From Bradyrhizobium sp. 200 (GTDB lineage: Bacteria; Pseudomonadota; Alphaproteobacteria; Rhizobiales; Xanthobacteraceae), in contig NZ_CP064689.1 of assembly GCF_023100945.1 (NCBI RefSeq), positions 124,001 through 188,000 of the forward strand: a stretch of 64,000 nucleotides of DNA, given 5' to 3'. Position numbers and translations under genes: made by a program. Shown here in pieces: positions 19,151 through 28,774 of this stretch (within the stretch, counting starts at the first letter, position 1; the number at the start of each line of letters is the position of its first letter). The notes under the pieces are model-generated. The model was not told the origin of the DNA, did not search any database, and was given only the letters and a program-made list of their open reading frames with translations.

Positions 19151-21007
19151 TCAGTAAACCCGCGCCTTCGGCGGGATGTACTGAACGTCGTTCGTCATCG
19201 TGTAGTCGTGCACCGGACGATAGTCGATCCTGGTGTTGCCACGGTCGCCGAGCCACGCCAGCGTGTGCTTCATCCAGTTCTTGTCGTCGCGGTCGGGGAA
19301 ATCCTCGCGCGCATGCGCCCCGCGGCTCTCGGAGCGGTTGGCGGCCGAATCCATCGTCACCACCGCCTGCGCGATCAGATTGTCGAATTCCAGCGTTTCG
19401 ACCAGGTCGGAATTCCAGACCAGCGAGCGGTCGGAGGTCGCGACGTCGCCGATGCCGCCATGCACCTTGTGGATCAGGTTCTGGCCTTCGGTCAGGATCT
19501 CGCCGGTGCGGAACACCGCGCAATTGTTCTGCATCACATGCTGCATGCTGTCGCGCAGCTTCGCGGTCGGCGTGCCGCCGGAGGCGTAGCGGTATTGGTC
19601 CAGCCGTCCCAGCGCGAGCCCGGCTGAATCACCCGGCAGATCCGGCTGCTTGCCGTTCGGCGTCAGCTTTTCCGCAAGCCGCAGCGCGGCGGCGCGGCCG
19701 AACACGACGAGGTCGATCAGCGAGTTGGAGCCGAGGCGGTTGGCGCCGTGCACGGACACGCAGGCGGCTTCGCCGATCGCCATCAGGCCCGGCACCACGG
19801 CATTGTCGTCGCCGTCCTTCTTGGTCAGCACTTCGCCGTGATAGTTGGTGGGGATGCCGCCCATATTGTAGTGAACCGTCGGCGTGATCGGGATCGGCTC
19901 GCGGGTGACGTCGACATTGGCGAAGATCTTGGCCGATTCGGAAATGCCCGGCAGCCGCTCATTCAGCACCTTCGGATCGAGATGATCGAGGTGCAGGTAT
20001 ATGTGGTCCTTTTTCTTGCCGACGCCGCGGCCTTCGCGGATCTCGATCGTCATTGCGCGCGAGACAACGTCGCGCGAGGCGAGGTCCTTGGCTGACGGCG
20101 CATAGCGCTCCATGAAGCGCTCGCCCTCGGAATTGACGAGATAGCCGCCTTCGCCGCGGGCGCCCTCGGTGACGAGGCAGCCCGAACCATAGATGCCGGT
20201 CGGGTGGAACTGGACGAATTCCATGTCCTGCAGCGGCAGGCCTGCGCGCAGCACCATGCCGCCGCCGTCACCGGTGCAGGTGTGCGCCGAGGTGCAGGAG
20301 GCGTAGGCGCGGCCATAGCCGCCGGTCGCAAGGATGGTGGTCTGGGCGCGGAAGCGGTGCAGCGTGCCATCGTCGAGCTTGAGCGCGATGACGCCGCGGC
20401 AGACGCCCTGATCGTCCATGATCAGGTCGATGGCGAAGAACTCGATGTAGAACTCCGCCGAGTGGCGCAATGCCTGGCCGTACATCGTGTGCAGCATGGC
20501 GTGGCCGGTGCGGTCGGCGGCGGCGCAGGTGCGCTGCGCCTGGCCCTTGCCGAAGTCCATGGTCATGCCGCCGAACGGGCGCTGGTAGATCTTGCCGTCC
20601 TCGGTGCGCGAAAACGGCACGCCCCAGTGCTCGAGCTCGTAGACGGCTTCCGGCGCGTTGCGCACCATGTATTCGATCGCGTCCTGGTCGCCTAGCCAAT
20701 CCGACCCCTTGACGGTGTCGTACATGTGCCAGCGCCAGTCGTCTGGATGCATGTTGCCGAGCGACGCCGAAATGCCGCCCTGCGCTGCAACCGTATGCGA
20801 GCGCGTCGGGAACACTTTTGTGATGCAGGCGGTGCGCAGGCCCGCTTCCGAGCAGCCGACCACGGCGCGCAAGCCGGCGCCGCCGGCGCCGACGACCACG
20901 ACGTCGTAGGTGTGGTCTTCGATCGGATAGGATTTTCCATTGGTGGCGGGGCCACTGCCGTTGCTGGCCTTGCCGTTACCTTGTGCCGCCGTCCTTTGAG
21001 CAGCCAT
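19151..21007 (-). CDS. sdhA: Succinate dehydrogenase flavoprotein subunit
   Basis: A 618-residue catalytic subunit that oxidises succinate to fumarate. The FAD-binding [13 protein letters not shown] is at about residues 37-49 and the histidine that carries covalent FAD is His71 in SHTVAAQGG. Active-site signatures [23 protein letters not shown] and [15 protein letters not shown] are present. An N-terminal extension of about 30 Gly/Asn/Ser-rich residues precedes the fold. The start at 21007 is 3 bp after the sdhD stop. Confidence 0.98.
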   Translation of the reverse strand: MAAQRTAAQGNGKASNGSGPATNGKSYPIEDHTYDVVVVGAGGAGLRAVVGCSEAGLRTACITKVFPTRSHTVAAQGGISASLGNMHPDDWRWHMYDTVKGSDWLGDQDAIEYMVRNAPEAVYELEHWGVPFSRTEDGKIYQRPFGGMTMDFGKGQAQRTCAAADRTGHAMLHTMYGQALRHSAEFYIEFFAIDLIMDDQGVCRGVIALKLDDGTLHRFRAQTTILATGGYGRAYASCTSAHTCTGDGGGMVLRAGLPLQDMEFVQFHPTGIYGSGCLVTEGARGEGGYLVNSEGERFMERYAPSAKDLASRDVVSRAMTIEIREGRGVGKKKDHIYLHLDHLDPKVLNERLPGISESAKIFANVDVTREPIPITPTVHYNMGGIPTNYHGEVLTKKDGDDNAVVPGLMAIGEAACVSVHGANRLGSNSLIDLVVFGRAAALRLAEKLTPNGKQPDLPGDSAGLALGRLDQYRYASGGTPTAKLRDSMQHVMQNNCAVFRTGEILTEGQNLIHKVHGGIGDVATSDRSLVWNSDLVETLEFDNLIAQAVVTMDSAANRSESRGAHAREDFPDRDDKNWMKHTLAWLGDRGNTRIDYRPVHDYTMTNDVQYIPPKARVY

Positions 21008-21010
21008 GGG

Positions 21011-21403
21011 TTAAACTCCCGATGACAATTTGAGGATTGCGTAAATCGACGCCAGCGCCACCGCGATACAGAAGAAATTATTCGCCATCACGCTGACCAG
21101 CTTCACCGTCTCGTTGTGCACATAGTCCTCGATCACGATCTGCATGCCGATTTTCATGTGCCAGGCGCTGGCGATAATGAAGAGGACCAGGATGATCGCG
21201 ATCGGAAGCGAGCTGAGGATTTGCGTAGCGCCGGCATGGTTGCGGCCGATCAGCATCAGTACGATCACGATGACGGGCACGATCAGCAGCGCCATCGCTA
21301 CCGCCGTAAGACGCTGGCGCCAGAAATCGGTGGTGCCGGAATGCGAGGAACCGAGATTGCGGACGCGGCCGAGCGGCGTGCGCATCGAAGAGGGGCGGCT
21401 CAT
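21011..21403 (-). CDS. sdhD: Succinate dehydrogenase membrane anchor subunit
   Basis: 130 residues with three membrane helices. The sequence MRTPLGRVRNLGSSHSGTTDFWRQR is typical of alphaproteobacterial SdhD, and the heme-ligand region is ASAWHMKIGMQIVIEDYVH. Its ATG overlaps the sdhC stop by four bases (ATGA), which implies translational coupling. It anchors the SdhAB dimer and helps form the ubiquinone site. Confidence 0.95.
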   Translation of the reverse strand: MSRPSSMRTPLGRVRNLGSSHSGTTDFWRQRLTAVAMALLIVPVIVIVLMLIGRNHAGATQILSSLPIAIILVLFIIASAWHMKIGMQIVIEDYVHNETVKLVSVMANNFFCIAVALASIYAILKLSSGV

Positions 21404-21798
21404 CGTCCGGCTCCGACCGTATAGGCGATGATCCAGACCAGCACGGTCAGCGAAATGCCCGCGATCAGCGCGCCCCAGGTGAGCGCCTCGCGCTCGTTGG
21501 GCTTGAAGCCATAGCCGAGGTCCCAGAAGAAGTAGCGGATACCGCTGCAGAGATGGTGCAGCAGCGCCCAAGTGTAGCCGAACACGATCAGCTTGCCGAT
21601 GATGCTGCCGGTGAAGGCCTGGACATTCGCGTAGGCCCCGGGGCCGGAGGCGGCTGCAATCAGCCACCAGGACAGCAGCAGGGTACCGAAATAGAGTGCA
21701 ATCCCGGTGGCGCGGTGGATGATGGAAAGCGCCATCGTCAGGGTGACGCGATAGGTCTGCAAATGGGGCGATAGCGGTCGTTCGATCCTGGCGGTCAT
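21400..21798 (-). CDS. sdhC: Succinate dehydrogenase cytochrome b556 subunit
   Basis: 132 residues with three membrane helices. Family signatures are RPLSPHLQTYR, SIIHRATGIAL (quinone-site Ser and Arg) and HHLCSGIRYFFWD, which carries the heme b histidine. It is the first gene of the sdhCDAB operon; the promoter should lie in the 200 bp upstream. Confidence 0.97.
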   Translation of the reverse strand: MTARIERPLSPHLQTYRVTLTMALSIIHRATGIALYFGTLLLSWWLIAAASGPGAYANVQAFTGSIIGKLIVFGYTWALLHHLCSGIRYFFWDLGYGFKPNEREALTWGALIAGISLTVLVWIIAYTVGAGR

Positions 21799-22011
21799 TC
21801 GGCGGCTTTACGTTGTGTGGAACCGCGGCCGACCCATCGGGGATGCGCGGTAGATGAATTCTATTTACGTAGTCGCGTCAGTCCGCGCAACGATCAAATC
21901 GCTTGAACTGGAACTGGCGTTCATTGCTAGGAGGCTATGAAGCGCGATTAATCAGCGGCTTGGTATACCACGGCCATTTGGCACGATTTAAGAATTGAAC
22001 AATGATTCTGT

Positions 22012-22266
22012 CTATCGATCTGTGCGGGGATATGCGCCGCACGGATCAATGCCGCGCCAGCGCTCGACGCGATAGTCGACGAACGCCCTGATCTTCGGTG
22101 AGCTGCCGGACCAGATGGTTGGCGGCCAGGCCGGCCTCGGCCTGCCACGACGGCACGCGCACGATGCCATCGCCCTTCTTCGCGGCGGCGAGCGCGTCGA
22201 GGCCATTCATCCAGAGCCGACCCGATATGCGGATTTTGCGGCCCGCCTTGAAGCAGCTAAGTCTCG
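22012..22266 (-). pseudogene. C-terminal remnant of a LysR-type regulator, frameshifted
   Basis: On the minus strand one frame reads KIRISGRLWMNGLDALAAAK then AEAGLAANHLVRQL, and the neighbouring frame then continues SSPKIRAFVDYRVERWRG. Joined, these give the familiar end of the LysR substrate domain (SGRL...LDALAAAA...GIV..P...A.....LV.L......SPK.RAFVDY..ERW). The shift is near 22105. The N-terminal HTH half is absent; the remnant abuts the TauE gene. Recognition rests on family pattern, not on a search. Confidence 0.7.
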
Positions 22267-22309
22267 CGGGCGGCCATGCAGATGCGCGGCCGCGGGTTCT
22301 GAACGTGGG

Positions 22310-23182
22310 ATGCTCCAAGACATGACGGCCGGCCTCGATCCCAAGGAGCTTATCGAACTCGCTCTGCTGCTGATCGCGGTCGGCGCGCTGTCGGGATTTC
22401 TGGCCGGCGTGTTCGGCATCGGCGGCGGCGCGATCCTGGTTCCGGTGTTCTACGAATGCTTCCGCCTCGCCGGCGTGCCGCTGGAGGTGCGGATGCCGCT
22501 CTGCATCGGCACTTCGCTGGCGATCATCATCCCGACCTCGCTTTCCTCGTTTCGCGCCCACTACGCTCGCGGCGCAGTCGACATGGATATCCTCAGGCGC
22601 TGGTGGCTGCCGATCGTGCTCGGTGTGATGGCCGGCAGCGTCACCGCGCGCTTTGCGCCGGAGCGGCTGTTCAAGATCGTGTTCGTGATAGTGGCGTGGT
22701 CGGCGGCGGCGCGGCTGCTGCTGGCGCGCGAGACCTGGAAGCTCGGCGACGAAGTGCCGAAGGGCTTTCTGATGCGCGTCTACGGCTTTTTTGTCGGGTT
22801 GCTGTCGACCTTGATGGGCGTCGGCGGCGGCCTGTTCGCGAACCTCTTGATGACCTTCTATGGCCGCCCGATCCATCAAGCGGTCGCGACCTCGTCCGCG
22901 ATTGCGGTGTTGATCTCGATCCCGGGCGCGATCGGCTATGTCTATGCGGGCTGGCCCGCCGCGGCGCGCTTTCCCGACGTCACTGCGCTGCAGCTGCCGT
23001 TTGCGCTCGGCTATGTGTCGCTGATCGGGGCCGTGCTTGTCATGCCGACCACGCTGATCACGGCGCCGCTCGGCGTAAAGGTTGCGCACGCGCTGTCGAA
23101 GCGCGCGCTGGAGATGGCGTTCGGCACGTATATGTTCATCGTCGGCGGCAGGTTTGTGATCAGCCTTTTGAACGGGCAGTAA
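22310..23182 (+). CDS. TauE/SafE family sulfite exporter-like membrane protein
   Basis: About 290 residues with eight predicted membrane helices in two repeats: GFLAGVFGIGGGAILVPV in the first and GLLSTLMGVGGGLFANLLM in the second, the glycine-rich marks of the family. Members export sulfite, sulfoacetate or other organosulfur anions. The start could be the ATG at 22310 or at 22322. The long upstream open frame from 22115 overlaps the LysR remnant on the other strand and is not coding. Confidence 0.9.
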   Translation: MLQDMTAGLDPKELIELALLLIAVGALSGFLAGVFGIGGGAILVPVFYECFRLAGVPLEVRMPLCIGTSLAIIIPTSLSSFRAHYARGAVDMDILRRWWLPIVLGVMAGSVTARFAPERLFKIVFVIVAWSAAARLLLARETWKLGDEVPKGFLMRVYGFFVGLLSTLMGVGGGLFANLLMTFYGRPIHQAVATSSAIAVLISIPGAIGYVYAGWPAAARFPDVTALQLPFALGYVSLIGAVLVMPTTLITAPLGVKVAHALSKRALEMAFGTYMFIVGGRFVISLLNGQ

Positions 23183-23203
23183 CCGTTCGACGCAGGCGGC
23201 GGC

Positions 23204-23686
23204 CTAGTCCTTCAGTCGCACTTCGCTATGACGCCATTTGCGGAGATCGCCGGCGCTATCGATCCGATCAGACTCGGCTAACGCCCCGATGCGGGCGCCG
23301 AGGATCTCCTCATTGATTGCCAGATCGAGCTCCTCGCATCGCTTCATTGCCCTGGCGATGATCATCGCGGTCTTCTGCAACCGTGAGGTCATGACCGAGA
23401 GGATGATCTGATCGAGCTGCGCCTCAGATACTGAGGACGGAAGCCGGACCTGGTCCCATCGCAGCGTGCTGCTGATTGTGGGAAATTCCTTAAACGGAAG
23501 CAGGCCGGGAAATCGCTTAAACATTGCCTCCAGCAGCTCGGAATTGAGCTTGATAGCGAGCTCGCTAGTCGCGGCGGCGTCCTTGTCCTGCTCTGCAAGC
23601 TGGTCCGCGGCGGCCCTCGCTGCATCAAGTTCGCGGGCCGCCGTGAGCAAGTAGTCAAGAATCTCGGCCGCTTGCTCTTCGTCCAC
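23204..23686 (-). CDS. Hypothetical helical protein
   Basis: 160 residues from a GTG at 23686 with GGAGG upstream. The N-terminal third is Ala/Asp/Glu-rich and probably helical (EILDYLLTAARELDAARAAADQLAEQD), and no membrane segment or signal is visible. I do not recognise a family. It lies 21 bp before the end of matB on the same strand, so it may be transcribed with it. Confidence 0.55.
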   Translation of the reverse strand: MDEEQAAEILDYLLTAARELDAARAAADQLAEQDKDAAATSELAIKLNSELLEAMFKRFPGLLPFKEFPTISSTLRWDQVRLPSSVSEAQLDQIILSVMTSRLQKTAMIIARAMKRCEELDLAINEEILGARIGALAESDRIDSAGDLRKWRHSEVRLKD

Positions 23687-23707
23687 GATCTCTGCCTCCG
23701 TGCACTG

Positions 23708-25237
23708 CTATTTCTTAGTATAGATAGTCTTGTACGTATCCCGCAAAATATTCTTCTGTACCTTGCCCATGGCGTTGCGCGGCAGTTCGTCGACGACGAA
23801 CACGCGCTTCGGCATCTTGAATTTGGCGAGCCTGCCATCGAGCGCCTTCAGCACGCCGGCCTCGCTAACATCGGCACCCTTGTTGCAGACCAAGACCGCG
23901 GTGACGCCTTCGCCGAAATCGGCATGCGGGACGCCGATCACAGCGGATTCGATCACGCCCGGCATGGCGTCGATCTCGCTCTCGATTTCCTTCGGATAAA
24001 CGTTGAAGCCGCCAGAGATCACCAGGTCCTTGCCGCGGCCCAGGATGTGCACGTAGCCCTTGGGATCGATCTTGCCGAGATCGCCGGTGATGAAGAAGCC
24101 GTCGTCGCGGAATTCGGATTTTGTCTTTTCCGGCATCCGCCAGTAGCCCTTGAACACGTTCGGGCCTTTGACCTCGATCATGCCGATCTCGTCGCGCGCA
24201 ATCTCCTTGCCGGTCTCGGGATCGGTGACGCGGACGGAAACGCCGGGCAGCGGATGGCCGACGGCGCCCGGCACGCGCTCGCCATCATAGGGGTTGGAGG
24301 TGTTCATGTTGGTTTCGGTCATGCCGTAGCGCTCCAGCACGGCGTGGCCGGTGCGCGCGGACCACTCGCGGTGGGTGTCGGCGAGCAGCGGCGCCGAACC
24401 CGAAATGAACAGCCGCATATGTTTGGTCGAATCCTTCGACAGCGCCGGGCTCTGCAAAAGTCGTGTGTAGAAGGTCGGCACGCCCATCAGCACGGTGGCG
24501 CGCGCCATCAGCTTGATGATCATTTCAGGATCGAATTTCGGCAGGAAGATCATCGAGGCGCGGGCGAACAGCGTGACGTTGCTCGCCACGAACAGGCCGT
24601 GGGTGTGGTAGATCGGCAGTGCGTGGATCAGCACGTCCTTGTCCGTGAAGCGCCAGTAGTCGACGAGGCTGTAGGAGTTGGACGCCAGATTGTCGTGCGT
24701 CAGCATCGCGCCCTTGGAACGGCCTGTCGTGCCCGAGGTGTAGAGGATCGCAGCAAGGTCGTCATTGGCGCGGGCGACGGTAGCGAACGCCGAATTTGCG
24801 TTGGCGGCAGCGTCCGTCAGCGATCCCTTGCCGTCGGGCCCAAGCGTCTCGACCTTTGCCTTCACCTTCGCCGCGATCGCGCCGATGCCTTCGGCCTTCG
24901 AGGGGTCGCAGACGACCAGCGCCGGTTCGGCGTCGGAGATGAAGTAGTCGAGCTCGTTCAGCGTATAGGCGGTGTTGAGCGGCAGGTAGACCGCGCCCGC
25001 GCGCACGGTCGCGAGATAGAGCACCAGCGCCGGAACCGATTTCTCGGTCTGGGCTGCGACACGGTCGCCGGGCTTGACGCCGCGCGCAACCAGCACATTC
25101 GCCATCTGGCCGGCGCGGGCGATCAGCTCGCCATAGCTGATATGCGTGCCATCGAGCATTTCGATCGCGAGCCGGTTCGGATCGTCGATCGTGTCGAACA
25201 GGCGGGAAAACAGGTTGGCGTTGGCGGTCGTGTTCAT
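23708..25237 (-). CDS. matB: Malonyl-CoA synthetase
   Basis: A 509-residue AMP-forming acyl-CoA synthetase. It agrees closely along its length with Rhodopseudomonas MatB, which joins malonate and CoA with ATP. The P-loop YTSGTTGRSKGAMLTHDNLAS, the ERYGMTETNMNTSNPYDG motif, the hinge GRGKDLVISGGFNVYPKEIE and the C-terminal adenylation lysine in PRNAMGKVQK are present. The ATG at 25237 gives MNTTANANLFSRLFDTIDDP, the expected N-terminus. Malonate use feeds fatty-acid or polyketide precursors. A divergent SDR gene starts 88 bp away and may share its promoter region. Confidence 0.95.
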   Translation of the reverse strand: MNTTANANLFSRLFDTIDDPNRLAIEMLDGTHISYGELIARAGQMANVLVARGVKPGDRVAAQTEKSVPALVLYLATVRAGAVYLPLNTAYTLNELDYFISDAEPALVVCDPSKAEGIGAIAAKVKAKVETLGPDGKGSLTDAAANANSAFATVARANDDLAAILYTSGTTGRSKGAMLTHDNLASNSYSLVDYWRFTDKDVLIHALPIYHTHGLFVASNVTLFARASMIFLPKFDPEMIIKLMARATVLMGVPTFYTRLLQSPALSKDSTKHMRLFISGSAPLLADTHREWSARTGHAVLERYGMTETNMNTSNPYDGERVPGAVGHPLPGVSVRVTDPETGKEIARDEIGMIEVKGPNVFKGYWRMPEKTKSEFRDDGFFITGDLGKIDPKGYVHILGRGKDLVISGGFNVYPKEIESEIDAMPGVIESAVIGVPHADFGEGVTAVLVCNKGADVSEAGVLKALDGRLAKFKMPKRVFVVDELPRNAMGKVQKNILRDTYKTIYTKK

Positions 25238-25325
25238 GCAACATTCCCTGAGGGGCGCTGGCCAGCGGAATTTCGTGGGCTGGAATAGCAAGAACGCCCT
25301 TCAAAAAGCAACGGAGACAGTTTGC

Positions 25326-26087
25326 ATGACAAATGGCGGGAAACGCGTGGCCTGGGTGACGGGCGGTGGCAGCGGAATCGGCGAGTCAGGGGCGGAATTC
25401 CTGGCGGCGGACGGCTGGATCGTGGTGGTTTCGGGCCGGCGCAAGGATGCGCTGGACAAGGTGGTCGCGAATATCACCAAAAAGGGCGGCAAGGCCGAGG
25501 CGATCGCGCTCGATGTCAGCAGCAAGGAAGATGTCGACAAGGCGGCGGACCAGATTCTCGCCAAACACGGCCGGATCGATCTTTTGGTCAACAGCGCCGG
25601 CATCAACGTGCCGAAGCGGAGCTGGGCCGACATGGAAGTGGACGGCTGGGACAAGGTCGTCGAAATCAACCTGAACGGTGTGCTCTACTGCATGCGCGCG
25701 GTGCTGCCGGCCATGCGGAAACAGAAGGACGGCTGCATCATCAACGTCGCGTCCTGGGCCGGCCGTCATGTCTCCAAAATGCCGGGCCCGGCCTACACCA
25801 CCACAAAACATGCGGTGCTGGCGCTGACCCATTCCTTCAACATGGACGAATGCGTCAACGGCCTGCGCGCCTGCTGCCTGTCGCCCGGCGAGGTCGCAAC
25901 CCCGATCCTCAAATCGCGTCCCGTGGTGCCCTCGGAGGAAGAGCAGGCGAAAATGCTGCAACCGGAAGATTGCGGCCGCACCATCGCCTTCGTCGCCAGC
26001 ATGCCGCCGCGCGTCTGCATGAATGAGATCCTGATCAGCCCGACGCATAATCGCGGATTTATCCAGACGCCGCACAGCCGGGATTAG
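25326..26087 (+). CDS. SDR family oxidoreductase
   Basis: 253 residues. The classical SDR motifs are complete: VTGGGSGIG, NSAG, the catalytic YTTTK (residues about 159-163) and LSPGEVATPIL. The ATG at 25326 gives the normal length. It is divergent from matB with 88 bp between the starts, so both may share control. The cofactor is probably NADP(H), given the Arg-Arg after the second strand (VSGRRKDAL). The substrate is unknown. Confidence 0.92.
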   Translation: MTNGGKRVAWVTGGGSGIGESGAEFLAADGWIVVVSGRRKDALDKVVANITKKGGKAEAIALDVSSKEDVDKAADQILAKHGRIDLLVNSAGINVPKRSWADMEVDGWDKVVEINLNGVLYCMRAVLPAMRKQKDGCIINVASWAGRHVSKMPGPAYTTTKHAVLALTHSFNMDECVNGLRACCLSPGEVATPILKSRPVVPSEEEQAKMLQPEDCGRTIAFVASMPPRVCMNEILISPTHNRGFIQTPHSRD

Positions 26088-26143
26088 TCCCGGCACACAC
26101 GTTACCCGTCATTGCAATGACGGAGCGCGTTCGCAAAAGTCCC

Positions 26144-26264
26144 GTAGCCCGGGTGGAGCCAACGGGTCGCGCGAATGCGCGCCCGATGACAGGCTCCGCG
26201 TAACCCGGGGCAGCTCCATCGTCGGAGAGAGCCCCCGGATTGCGCTTCGCTCCATCCGGGCTAC
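26144..26264. repeat. GTAGCCCGGATGGAGCG palindromic repeat, copy 2
   Basis: The left arm is GTAGCCCGGGTGGAGCC and the right arm CGCTTCGCTCCATCCGGGCTAC. The centre is longer than in the other copies and holds a second small palindrome, GCGCGAATGCGCGC. Confidence 0.8.
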
Positions 26265-26285
26265 AGCGCGGATGGGTGGAGCCCT

Positions 26286-27209
26286 TCATTCGCCGGCCTC
26301 GGCCTCCAGGGGGCGGACCGGCGTCCGGTGCCAGCCCTCCTCGTGCTTGCGCCAGTAGGTATCCTTGAGCAGCATTGAGATCGGCCCGGGCCGGTCGTTG
26401 CCGAGGATGCGCGTGCCGATGCGCGACGCGGGCATGACGCCGCCGGCTGTCGTCGCCAGGAAGACTTCGTCCGCATGGTCGAGCGCCGATCGGGGAATCG
26501 GTTCAACCGCAGCCTCGATGCCGAGTTCGGCGCAGAGTTCCAGCACCGACCGGCGCGTGATGCCGTGCAGGCTGCCGCGATCGGGCGTCGTCACCCTTCC
26601 GTCCTTCACGACGAAGACGTTGAAGCCCGGCCCTTCAGTCAGGAACCCCTGCGTGTCGCACAGCACCACTGTATCGAAATTGGCGTCATGCGCCTCCAGC
26701 AGGCCGGAGGTCAGATCGTTCCACTGATAGTTCTTGACCGTGGGATCGACCGAGGCGTCGGGCACGCGCGGCGTCGAGGCGACCCAGACATGGGCTCCGC
26801 GCGCCTGTACGTCCTTGGGAACGACATCGATCCAGGGCAGTGCATAGGCGATCAGGTGGTTTTCGCAATCGGCCGGCCGGCGTGATCCCGCAACGCGCGG
26901 CCGCCCGCGCGAGGCCACCATCGCGACATAGGCGTCCGAAAGGCCGGTCAGTGCCACGCAGCGATGCAGGATCGCCTCGATCGCGGCGCGCTCTTCCGGT
27001 GGCCGGATCCGGCGCTTCGCCATCGAGCGCTCGAAACGATCGAGATGGTCGGCAAGCCGGAAGAAGCCGCCCTTGAACACATGCACGACGTCGTAGACGA
27101 CATCGGACCGCGTAAAACCCCAATCGGTGACGGGCAGCGTCGCCTCGGCGATCGGGACGAAGCGCCCCCTGACATAGCCGGCGCCCTCGGCGAAGATCGA
27201 GTTATTCAT
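26286..27209 (-). CDS. PLP-dependent class IV aminotransferase (D-amino acid/branched-chain type)
   Basis: A 307-residue fold-type IV transaminase. The PLP lysine is Lys159 in DPTVKNYQWND, and the glutamate/asparagine motif is FLTEGPGFNVFVV. The N-terminal VPIAEATLPVTDWGFTRSD..YDVVHV is characteristic. Relatives include IlvE, D-alanine transaminase, aminodeoxychorismate lyase and (R)-amine transaminases; the sequence does not settle which. The folB gene is divergently transcribed 214 bp away, which makes a PabC-like role worth considering but not shown. Confidence 0.88.
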   Translation of the reverse strand: MNNSIFAEGAGYVRGRFVPIAEATLPVTDWGFTRSDVVYDVVHVFKGGFFRLADHLDRFERSMAKRRIRPPEERAAIEAILHRCVALTGLSDAYVAMVASRGRPRVAGSRRPADCENHLIAYALPWIDVVPKDVQARGAHVWVASTPRVPDASVDPTVKNYQWNDLTSGLLEAHDANFDTVVLCDTQGFLTEGPGFNVFVVKDGRVTTPDRGSLHGITRRSVLELCAELGIEAAVEPIPRSALDHADEVFLATTAGGVMPASRIGTRILGNDRPGPISMLLKDTYWRKHEEGWHRTPVRPLEAEAGE

Positions 27210-27422
27210 GCGTCATCTCCCATTCCACATTCATTGCAGCGCTCCGAAGCCAGCTCGGAAAATGTCCGGCTCACCCTTGAGCCATTTCGATTGTGCCTCT
27301 ATACAAGCAATCTCGCGCGACTGGCGATCGCAGATGGAGCACCATCGGGAAGCGCGAGGAATTGAGCCGCGCGCCTGGGCAATCGGATAATCCGATCCAC
27401 CTTCTCATGAAGGAGCGGCCCA

Positions 27423-27821
27423 ATGTTGACGACCATCCAGATCGCCGGATTGCAGACCTTCGGATACCACGGCTTGTTCGAGGAAGAGCGCAGTCTCGGC
27501 CAGAAGTTCACCTTCGACATCGACGCGACGTTGAATCCGGCTCCGACGCACCGGGACGACAGACTGGATGCGTCGATCCGCTACGATGCCGTGGTGGACG
27601 CCGCGGTGAGCCTCGCCAGCGGGATGAAATATCAAACGCTGGAAGCGCTCGGGGAGGCCGTTGCGATCGGCCTGCTGCGACGCTTCGCATTGATCGACAC
27701 CATCACCGTTGGCGTGTCCAAGTTCAGCCCCCCAATCCCGCATGCGCTCAGCAAAGTCGGAATCGCGGTGCGCCTGGCTAGATCCGATCTGGCGGATTGG
27801 CCGGTTGCGTTAGTCTCGTAG
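27423..27821 (+). CDS. folB: Dihydroneopterin aldolase family protein
   Basis: 132 residues of the FolB fold, which in folate synthesis splits 7,8-dihydroneopterin into 6-hydroxymethyl-dihydropterin and glycolaldehyde. The opening IQIAGLQTFGYHGLFEEERSLGQ carries the conserved Tyr-His-Gly and Glu of the active site, and QTLEALGEAVAIGLL and the C-terminal VGVSKFSPPIPHALSKVGIAV (general-base lysine) match the family. AAGGAG lies before the ATG at 27423. It is a little longer than typical FolB; some relatives act as pterin epimerases. Confidence 0.88.
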   Translation: MLTTIQIAGLQTFGYHGLFEEERSLGQKFTFDIDATLNPAPTHRDDRLDASIRYDAVVDAAVSLASGMKYQTLEALGEAVAIGLLRRFALIDTITVGVSKFSPPIPHALSKVGIAVRLARSDLADWPVALVS

Positions 27822-28040
27822 CCCGTTGGCTCCATCCGGATCTACGGGTGCCCGGTCGCTGCACGATCCGTCCCCTCAAAAGTTTCAGCCATCACGATAA
27901 TTTATTCGCCGAAACCGGTCGAAAAACCTCCCGTAGCTCGGCCAACGACGACGAAATCAACCGGTCCATCGACCAGCGTCGTCGTTTTCGCTACCGGCGG
28001 ATAACCCGCCGGCCATCGCAAATCCTCGGGAGAAGATTCC

Positions 28041-28595
28041 ATGTCCAAACGTATTGCACTTCTGTCCGCCGCCGTGTTCAGCGCTCTGGCCTTCACCGCC
28101 ACCATCACCGCGCCCGCCAGCGCGGAAGAAAAGACCGTGATGGTCGGTGGCGCGGCGATGTTCCCCTCCAAGAACATCATCCAGAACGCCGTCAACTCGA
28201 AGGATCACACCACGCTGGTCGCCGCCGTGAAGGCCGCCGGCCTGGTCGAGACGCTGCAGAGCAAGGGCCCGTTCACGGTGTTCGCGCCGACCAACACTGC
28301 CTTCGGCAAGCTGCCGGCCGGCACCGTCGAGACGCTGGTGAAGCCTGAGAACAAGGCGACCCTGACCAAGATCCTCACCTACCATGTCGTGCCCGGCAAG
28401 CTCGCCGCGTCCGACCTGAAGGACGGCATGAAGCTCAAGACCGCCGAAGGCGAACAATTGTCGATCAAGCTCCAGGACGGAAAGACCTGGATCGTCGACG
28501 CCAAGGGCGGAACCTCGATGGTCACGATCTCGAACGTCAATCAGTCCAACGGCGTGATCCATGTGGTCGATACCGTGCTGATGCCGGCGTCCTGA
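28041..28595 (+). CDS. Fasciclin-domain secreted protein
   Basis: 184 residues. Residues 1-29 form a signal peptide (ALAFTATITAPASA). One FAS1 domain follows: NIIQNAVNSKDHTTLVAAVKAAGLVETLQSKGPFTVFAPTNTAFGKLP, ending with NGVIHVVDTVLMP, the usual FAS1 C-terminal motif. FAS1 proteins take part in adhesion; some rhizobial ones affect symbiosis. An intrinsic terminator follows at 28641. Confidence 0.93.
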   Translation: MSKRIALLSAAVFSALAFTATITAPASAEEKTVMVGGAAMFPSKNIIQNAVNSKDHTTLVAAVKAAGLVETLQSKGPFTVFAPTNTAFGKLPAGTVETLVKPENKATLTKILTYHVVPGKLAASDLKDGMKLKTAEGEQLSIKLQDGKTWIVDAKGGTSMVTISNVNQSNGVIHVVDTVLMPAS

Positions 28596-28640
28596 GCTCC
28601 CGCGCGCCCCTGACTGGTCCCAACAGGGCGTGTGGATTGG

Positions 28641-28668
28641 CGAGCCGGGGCAACCCGGCTCGCTTTTT
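28641..28668 (+). terminator. Intrinsic terminator after the fasciclin gene
   Basis: Stem CGAGCCGGG/CCCGGCTCG with a GCAA loop, followed by CTTTTTT. Confidence 0.92.
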
Positions 28669-28774
28669 TGTGAACCCGATACGCGCCGTGCATCAATCTG
28701 ATAGCGTCACGGCAGTAACGGAAAGCCGGTTCCCGGCGTATAAATGACAACGAATTCCAAAGCGGGGAAGAGCC

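Noticed and set aside
22115..22309. N-terminal extension of the TauE frame
   Set aside because: It overlaps the LysR remnant on the other strand, has no membrane or signal character and precedes a plausible start at 22310.
23672..25288. A 538-codon open frame on the plus strand opposite matB
   Set aside because: It is the complement of a well-recognised gene in high-GC DNA, has His/Arg/Asp-rich shadow composition and matches no family.
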